Assembly (NCBI RefSeq): GCF_907164915.1
Contig: NW_025919261.1
Location: 1 to 64,000, forward strand
Reading direction: 5' to 3'
Length of the DNA: 64,000 nucleotides
Origin: Impatiens glandulifera
Lineage: Eukaryota; Streptophyta; Magnoliopsida; Ericales; Balsaminaceae
In this document: positions 56,365 to 64,000 of the stretch, piece by piece
Layout: each line of letters starts with the position of its first letter
How positions within the stretch are numbered: position 1 is the stretch's first letter
Made by a program: the position numbers and the translations under genes
Notes under the pieces: model-generated
Told to the model about the DNA's origin: nothing
Databases searched by the model: none
The model's input: only the letters and a program-made list of their open reading frames with translations

Positions 56365-58928
56365 TCCCCTTATAGATTGCTTGAGCTTGCTCCAGCTGGC
56401 TTCTTTGCATTGCTACCTTCCCCTTCCTAGTTTCCCCCTTACTACTTTCCCTTTACTACTTTCACTTTTTTTAACATCGACATCCCCTGATCATTTAAGG
56501 AAGTCCGTGACTTTAGAAATTAGCATTCCGATTGTATCGATCTTCGTGGAGAGCTCCTTGTTGTGAGTGATGAGGGAATTTCTTAATATGCATTTGAGTC
56601 TGCTCAATGATTCCCTAATTATTGCAGTTTCCAGATTACCCTTCGTGACCTGATCAAGAAGTTTGTCTTGGGCTAATGATGTTGAGGCACCTGACACCCT
56701 CTCTTTGAGAGATTACATTTCTCCAAAGAGAATGGCAATGCTTTGTTGCAGGGGAGCAAAAGAGTTCTAGATAAGGCCGCAGAGATCCACCGTCTTTTAT
56801 GATGACTCCTCTATTGAATGAGGAGTCGATTGTTGATGTGTGGAGACGGCTAGTAAGATTTGTAAGGGAAGAGCTTGTACACATTCATAAATGACTACTT
56901 CCTTATCAGCGACTAGCACATGCTCTTTTGGAAATGGAGATGATCGTGGAGGAGACACATGTTTCAGTGCTAGAGGTGAGAAGTTGGACTGCTGAATCTC
57001 TGCATAGATGTCTGTGATTATTTCAATTGCTGATGTAGAGAGACTAGATGCAGCCATACGATTTACTACTCGGTTGGGGAGAGTTTCTTCTTGGCAGCTG
57101 GGCTGGTTGGCACTGAATTAACTGGAGTTGACTCGGGTGGAGGAGTTGAGTCGGGCACTTCCGTCGAGTGGGAGGTCAGAGGACTAGCGCTGAATGCATT
57201 GAGTGGTGCCCATGGTAGCTTAGAAACCCCGGAAGACTTAGTATCATGTTTGATTGTCATGGCTCTCGAGCTGAGTTATTCTAGGATCTGTTGCAGCTTC
57301 TCATTAACTCTAGCATCCAGCCATGCGATTTTGTCCGTTGGTTTGTAATTAGCCATTCTTTTGACGAATGAGTGTTTGCAAGTTAGCTCCTCTAACGTTG
57401 ACTGCAGCTAAATCCCTCCTTTTGAGAGCCTTCTATATGTTGGTAGTGGAGGTCCACTTAAGGATTATATTCTCTTGATGTATCAGTCCCTTAATCTTTT
57501 TGACTGTTACGAAATCAGAGAACCGGTCATGAAGCCTCCTATCGCTCTAGTTGTCGAAGAGTTTCATCCTTTCCTTCATTTGTTCCTTGATCTCCTCCAT
57601 TATCAGATCTATACTAAGTTGTTCTGGGGTGGGAGCCTTGGGTTCAACAATCGCAATTTCTTTTCCTTACCTACAACTTCGATAGGTCGTGCATCAATTG
57701 TGACTAGTTCTCTTATTTTAGTTACCATTAGAAGTTGGAGCTGTTGCTACGGTAGCTACTAGTGAGACAACTGTTATTGGAATAACTGTTGTTGGTTGTG
57801 CTACAATAGGGCCTTCAGCTGACATTGCATCTAGTCTTTCAGTAAGATTATTAGTTGACACTATAGCTGGTGCTTTAGCAAAGCCTTCAGCCGGTGCTTC
57901 AGATGGTACTACGGTAGGACATTCATCTAACGCTTCGGCTAGTACCACTACAGGAGTTACCTCAGGAGTTGTAACATGGGACTGTAGTGAGATTAACTTC
58001 AATTACTACATCAGAGTCTTTTGCTACCTCTGCTGCTGTTGTTTCCTCCAGCTATGCCTTCTTAGCCTTAGAAACAGTCTCGGCTGACTCTCCTGTTGAG
58101 TCAAGGGCTCGGTTGCTTGAGTTTTTAGAAGATTCCTCAACTATCAATCTCATTCTCTTTCTTGTTGGGAGAGGGTTGTTGACTGCCCGCTTGACTTTTG
58201 TGCGGATATTTCGAGGCTGGAGTCCTACACCCCTCTTATATTGAGAATGTAGGTAATGACCGTCCTATTTGTCAGAATCCTAGATGAATGGATGTTCACT
58301 CCCTTACATACGTTTACCTTGAAGTGCTCGAGCAGCCTACTGATCTGCACAACAAATCCAGTATGTTGCTTCTTCGGGAGCGTCACCATGGCCATTAGGG
58401 TTATGAAGAGGACTAATGACCAGTTGATGGCCATTACTTTTGTGATGCCCACCATTATCTTGAAGCAATCCGAAGTGTATGCATCGAAGGACTATACCTT
58501 TGCTCGAAGAGATTTTGCTACAATATCATTGAGAATACGATATTCTTGTTCATCAACTTCTTCTTTCTAGGAAGAGGAATGAGTTAAGAGAATTCCGAGA
58601 AAGCTGTCTCCATCTCCTTAATCGCGGTTGCCGGTATCTAGTCGAAGACGATGAGTACTTCCGTCGGAAGCTTAAAGTGTTCGGCGAACGACTCTTCTAA
58701 GAGAATGAGCTTTGTTCCTTTCACCATGCACTAGATGGTGTCACCGACAACCTTTGTTATCAAGAAAAACGGGCGTACCTCTTCTTCGTGTACGTTGTTG
58801 GTTCCTCCTATGAACTTCTTCAGGTCGGTTGCCTCTATGGATTGGAACATCTCCACCATCTTAAGAATCACTAGAGTCTAGACAGACTCGAAGTATACTT
58901 GCAAAACGTTCCGAGAGAAAAACGCCAT
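56365..58928 (-). pseudogene. Env-like ORF region of SIRE-like element 2
   Basis: From ATG 58928 the translation parallels the env-like protein of element 1: an N-terminal NVLQVYFESV, KMVEMFQSIEA, LKKF, HEEEVRPFF, FKLPTE, ILNDIVAKSLRAK and ITKVMAINW. Beyond this it continues into a region absent from element 1: a basic RKRMRL-type segment (about 58160), an Ala/Thr/Val/Pro-rich part (58002-57718), a Ser/Pro-rich part (57260-57066) and a Lys-rich tail near 56400. In-frame stops (first near residue 17) and frameshifts, for example near 58560, break it. The function of this third ORF in SIRE elements is unproven. Confidence 0.7.
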
Positions 58929-59199
58929 TGCAGATGTTTAGGATTTTAGAGAGAAGATGAAGAAAGTTAGGGTTTAGAGTTGAGATCGCAAGAGAGAATG
59001 TGAATCGCGTTTGAGAATGTTAGTCATTTAGAAATGTTGGTCACATATTTATATAACATGACAGTCCACGTGTCTTCATGTTATTTGGAAAAAATTGGCG
59101 TACACAATTTTCAAAAAGAAAAAACGAAAGTATTTATTTTTAAAAATGTAGTTTATAAATGTGACTGTTCATTATCTTAAGAGAGATAATGTGGCATCG

Positions 59200-59600
59200 T
59201 ATTGATAAGGTCGAAATGTTATTCCACTCAGTTGAAGAATAGTTGATTGATACTCACTAAGATAGTTGACACACCGTGTTGTCCGCATTCCTTGTATTTC
59301 AGCTGAGTGTAACTACTCTTCTGAAGGTGTTCTGCTGACGCGCAATAACAGTTAATATACTATGCTTGGCACCAAACCTTGCTCATCAGCTGAGTTAAAG
59401 AACTCAACTGATAGCGCGCAGTATTCAGATAATACACAGTACCGACAACAGACTTAGCATATCAGCTGAGTGTCATTACTCCTCTGAAATTACGGGTTAC
59501 TCATGCATAGCCTCGTCTGATTTATAGTGTCATCAGCCGACTCTTCTTTCAGTTAGGTTAGACAATTGTTTCAACATGTCTGGCTTATCAGCTAACCATC
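59200..59600. repeat. Pol-env spacer with TCAGCTGAGT palindromes
   Basis: TCAGCTGAGT or close variants occur near 59302, 59386, 59464 and 59598, with AACTCAACTGATAGCG near 59402. These are the same words that make up the repeats in the LTR of this element (55735-56050). Confidence 0.78.
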
Positions 59601-59689
59601 AAATTCCCCTAAGTTTATGCATGATTAATTAGTTTAAATCTAAAAGACCTAAAATATTTCTAAAGTAAAAAAATTTAGTATCGGGGAGT

Positions 59690-62600
59690 GTCTATGTGAA
59701 GATATCAGCCACTTGTAGACTGGTTGAGATGTATTCCAGCCGGACGTGCTTCTGCGCTACATGGTCTCGAATGAAGTGGTGTCGAATGTGAATATGCTTT
59801 GTCCTTGAGTGTAACACCAGATTATATATGATCTCTATGGTACTAGTGTTGTCACAGAAGATTGATGACTCATCTAGCTTAATGCTAAAGTCCCTCAACT
59901 ATTGTTGAATCCACATCAGTTGAGCACAACAGCTGTCGACAACAAGGTACTATGCTTCTTCTATTTAAGTGGCAATAGAAATTTACTTCTGGTTGAACCA
60001 ATAAATTAGACGATCACCAAGGAACTGACACATTCCACAGGGGCTTTTCCTGTCAATCTTACATCCTTCATAGTCTGCATCAGAGTAACTAATTAAGTTA
60101 AAGCTGAAATCATTTGGATACCACAATCCAACACATTGAGTTCCTTTAAGATATTTCAAATACGTTTAACAACTATGTAATGAGATTATTTAGGATTAGC
60201 CTGAAATCTTCCACACACGCCGACAACAAACATGATGTCTGGTCGACAAGCTGTCAGATAGAGCAGGGAATTAATGATCCCTCGATAGGCTGTGATATCA
60301 ACATCTTGACCGCCTTCATCTTTGTCTAGTTTGCTCAATGAGTTCATCGGAGTTGAGGTAGGTGAGCAGTTCTACATATCGTATTTCTTCAGTAATTCCT
60401 TGCTTTGTGAATATTCCATTTTTAAGTTTCCTAACTTGAAGTCCATGGAAGAACATTAGCTCACCTATCATGCTCATCTCAAATTTGTCCTACATCAACT
60501 TAGAGAGCTTTTCACAGAATTTGGGGTTAGTCGACCCAAAGATGATGTCATCTACATAAATTTGTACAAGTAAAATATGTGAATCTTTGACAAATTTAAA
60601 AAGTATTTTATCTACGGTGCCAATAACAAAATCATACTCAAATAAGAATTTTGACAATGTATCATACCAAGATCTAGGATCTGGCTTAAGTCCATATAAT
60701 GCTTTATCTAATTAAAACAATGATGAGGCAAAGTATGACTTTGAAAACCAGGAGGTTATTCAACATAAAATCCTCATTGAGTATGTCGTTAAGAAACGCA
60801 CTCTTAACGTTCATTTGATATACTTTAAAATTATTGAAAGCAACATATGCTAAGAAGATTCTAATAGCTTCTAACCTAGCTATAAGAGAAATGACTCCTC
60901 GAAGTCAATTCCTTCCTCCTGTCTATATCCTTGACCTACTAGCCTATATTTGTTTCTAATAACTAGTCCATCTTCATTTAGTTTGTTTTTAAATACCCAT
61001 CTAGTTCCAATAATGAATTGATTATCTGTCTGGGAATTAGATGCCAAACATTGTTTCTTTCAAATTGGTTTAGTTCTTCTTGTATGGCATTGATCCAATC
61101 TGGATTAAGCAATGCTTCATCTACATTCTTAGGTTCGAGTTGAGAGATTAAAGTAGAGATTGCCTATTCATCAATCAATTGGTTTCTAGTCCTAAGAGGT
61201 GAAGATAGATTTCCAATGATTAATTCTGGTGGATGGTTTTTGTTACATCTAAAGTTCGGTCCTAGAATGTCAGTTGTTCTAGCAATATCGAGATTGTCTG
61301 CTTCCTGCTGACTTTCATTTTGGTTGATTAGTTGAACATCAACTGTGTCAGCTGACTTATTAAATAAATTATTCATGATTACTTGAACTTCATCGTCACT
61401 ATCAGATTGGAGATTAGTTACTTCCAATATATTAGATAGTTCATTAATTTCATTAAAATTATTTTCAACAGATTCATCAAATACAACATGAGTTGTAACA
61501 TGTTGTATTGATAGCTTCTGCCTAAAGTTTTTGAGACACACCAGAATCAACTAACATTGATCTAGCTGCTTCTTTTAGTGTTCTGTTTCTCCTTTCAACA
61601 ATATCATTTTGCTGTGGAGTTCTGGCACTAAACAACTCGTGTTTAATACTAGATTTGTCAAAGAAAAAGGACAAATTCTTGTAGGTTTATTATGTTCCTC
61701 TGTCACTTCTAATTTTTATAATGCTTAAGAATTTTTCATTTTGTAGTCTTCTAAGACTTTTAATTAAATTAACACCAGTTTAATCCTTATATGCTAAAAA
61801 TATTACATAAGCAAACCTTGAGTAGTCATTAATTATGACCAGTGTATATTTCATTCCCCCGAAACTAGTTACTAGAATTGGACCAAATAGGTCCATGTGT
61901 AGTAGTTCCAGATCTCTATCAGAATCGATATTCCCTTTGTTTTTAAATATTGATCTGATCTGTTCGCCCATTTAACAAGCTGGGTAGACCTTGTCTTTAT
62001 TAATTTTAGTTTATGAATTCCAGTTACAAGATCTTTTGTATAAATATTATTAATTGTTTTAAAGTTTAGGTGATTAAGTCTTTTATGCCATAACCAATTT
62101 TGATTATTTTTTGTAATCATACATTTGGGATTGGAAGAGTTATTCTTCCAATCCATTTTATAGGAGTTTCCTACTCTACTTCCTGCCAGCAGGGTGTTTC
62201 TTTACTGATATCTCACAAGACATGCATGCTTGTGAAATTCTACTATGTGCCTATTATCGCATATTTGACTTATGCTAATTAAATTCTAACATAAATTTTC
62301 TACCAATAACACATTATTAACAGTAAAATTACCATGGACAATCTTACTCTTACCCACGTTTTACCTTTCGAATTATCACCAAAAGTGATTTTTGGTCTAG
62401 TACGTTTTAATGTGTCCATCATCAGTAGATTGTTGCATGTCATATGCCTAAAGCAACCGCTGTCCAGATACCATACTAAATCTTCCAAACTGCTGTCATG
62501 TTTTACCTGCACATATAAAAATTGACAGCTTTGGTACCCATATTTCTTTGGGTTCATGGTTGATTAGTCCCTTGGGGATCCATACTTGATGATCCGTTGA

Positions 62601-64000
62601 TTTTAGAAAATGAGTTTTGATAAAAAAAAAAAAATCCTGGCTCTCTGTCAGGTTTGTACTTACCAGACCAGTTGGCTGCCCTGTTTTTGGGCTTAAGCAA
62701 GCTTGATTTTTGGTCAGTTGGATTAATATATTTAATTTCATCTTTAAGAGTTAAATTATTCTAGTTTTGATTTGTTCAAAAGTCATTTGAATTTCCCTTG
62801 ACGGAACTTATTAAATGAAGTTTGTCTTTTATCGAGTTCAACTTATTATAGGACTTAATTGGATTGCCCCCAAAAAATTCCAGACCAGATTTGCATTCGA
62901 CGGCCATTACTGTTCATACAATTGCTTGAGAGCATTTCCAGACTTACTCCATGAACCAACCACATAGTTTATTCTTTGATTTTCATCAGATAAACTCTGA
63001 ACTATTTCTTTGAGCTTCTCATTCTCAGTTGATAGCTCATTCATTTTGTTTTTCAAAACTTCTGGTTTATTATTTTGAGTTGATAAACTTGTATTGTTAT
63101 ATTTCTTTTTCAAATCTATTTCGTTAAAAATATCCGACAGTTTCTTGTAATCAATGGCCATGTCATTGAGTGTAGTAATTAAATAATTTCTTGTGAATTC
63201 ATCACAGGTGAAATCAAATACCTCGTTTTCATCTGCCATGAGGCATTTTTACAATTTCTTCTTCACTTTCACTTGAGAATCTCTCATTGGAATCACATTC
63301 AGCCCATTTTCTCTTGCTTTCCTCGGCAAGTGGAGCCTTCTTTTCCTTCTTATTCTTGGAAGATCTGCGATCCTCCTTGTACGTACTTCCTCTTGAATGG
63401 CTTCTTGTCATCCCTTCTAGGTTTCTTGTAGTCATACATGAAGTGACCTGGTGTGTCACAATTAAAAAATTTTAAATTAGCATTAAACTCATTTTTATAA
63501 TCATTTTTGTTAAGATTAGAGTCCAAACATTTTGACAAATAATGACATTGCATTATTGCTAATCTGTTTAGTAGACTTCGTAGATGTCGAAGTAGGTGGG
63601 TCTTTAGCAGTCACCAATGCTTGTGTCGTGATGGAGGTGGACTCCTCCTCCTTATGCTTTGAGTTTATCTCAAACTCATAAGCCTTTAGAATGACAAAGA
63701 GATCCTACAACTCGATCTTGTTGAGGTCCTTGGATTCCTCATAGCCATCAATTTGATATCCCATTCTCTAGGAAAAGCTCTCATAGCTTTGATAACAACT
63801 TTCCTATTGCTATATACCTTTCTCAGGGTTGAGAGTTTGATGACTATGCTGCAGAATCTTTCGTCGAACTCAGTCATAGTCTCACTTGGGTGCATCCTGA
63901 TGTTGTCGAACTTTTGTATGAAAACCATCAACTTGTTTTTTTTTTGGTTGGTTGTTGCCTTCACAAAGTTGAGTCAGTTTCTTCCAGATCTCTTTGGTAG
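59690..64000 (-). pseudogene. Copia gag-pol of SIRE-like element 2, interrupted and incomplete at the window edge
   Basis: Reading down from 64000: a UBN2-type gag with KEIWKKLTQL and a TMTEFDERF segment; a zinc knuckle in which the first and last Cys are Phe and Tyr (63480-63430); a Lys/Ser-rich linker; an acidic, coiled-coil-like gag extension (63239-62907); protease with YLDSGCFRHMT, catalytic DSG intact (about 62465); pre-integrase WHKRLNHL; integrase with HMDLFGP and INDYSR (61910-61800); an integrase tail (61550-61164); then reverse transcriptase and RNase H remains to FCDNTS and VADIFT near 59692. The integrase-to-RNase H part is split by numerous stops and frameshifts. Confidence 0.85.

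Larger units (their letters stand above)
54959..64000 (-). mobile_element. SIRE/Maximus-like copia element 2, minus strand, continues past the window
   Basis: On the minus strand from right to left: gag (window edge to about 62700), pol (to about 59690), a 0.7-kb spacer, a long env-like region (58928-56365), a polypurine tract (56262-56248) and the 3' LTR (56247-54959). The 5' LTR and the start of gag lie beyond 64000. Gene order, motifs and LTR 3' end match element 1 at 13423-20475. The coding parts are interrupted in many places. Confidence 0.87.

Overview
The window is AT-rich nuclear DNA from a flowering plant, probably a eudicot. The evidence is a dense mix of plant transposon types (Ty1/copia elements with methionyl-tRNA primer sites, CACTA, hAT, Helitron, SINE, LINE), GT-AG introns, and a two-exon cysteine-rich secreted peptide gene with canonical plant defensin spacing. 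I see no prokaryotic operons, no RNA genes and no CRISPR array. The species cannot be named from the sequence. || Layout: a duplicated unit is present as copy A (1-13422, running off the left edge) and copy B (about 46685-54131), in the same orientation. Each copy carries one defensin-like gene on the minus strand (2841-3161 and 49490-49810). Each also carries a palindromic foldback transposon (3980-6400, 50617-53028) interrupted by a LINE fragment. A third, more diverged copy starts near 54320 and is cut by a retrotransposon at 54959. Copy A alone contains a young LTR retrotransposon without coding capacity (7284-13199); copy B supplies its empty site. || From 13423 comes the 3' part of a SIRE/Maximus-like copia element with broken pol, an open env-like frame and an LTR carrying an array of small palindromes (to 20475), then two minisatellites (20560-21890). 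Next is a complete CACTA transposon (21966-26420) carrying a decayed, intron-containing copy of a Deg/HtrA protease gene and a SINE. It is followed by a small Helitron (26957-27719), a decayed CACTA 5' part with a transposase-associated exon (28190-29787), a non-autonomous hAT element (30108-31246), a plus-strand copia element (33117-37847) and a minus-strand copia element (38684-45208). After copy B, a second SIRE/Maximus-like element lies on the minus strand (54959 to beyond 64000). || The only genes likely to make a host product are the two defensin-like genes; nearly everything else is mobile or derived from mobile DNA. The most unusual observations are: (1) each SIRE-like element has its own palindromic motif, present in both its LTR and its pol-env spacer; (2) the defensin-like unit is an apparent tandem array predicting a third gene beyond the right edge; (3) the empty-site-proven insertion of a recently mobile element lacking coding capacity; (4) the nested foldback-LINE structure; (5) the protease gene captured by a CACTA transposon. 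All similarities were judged by eye; no database search was run.
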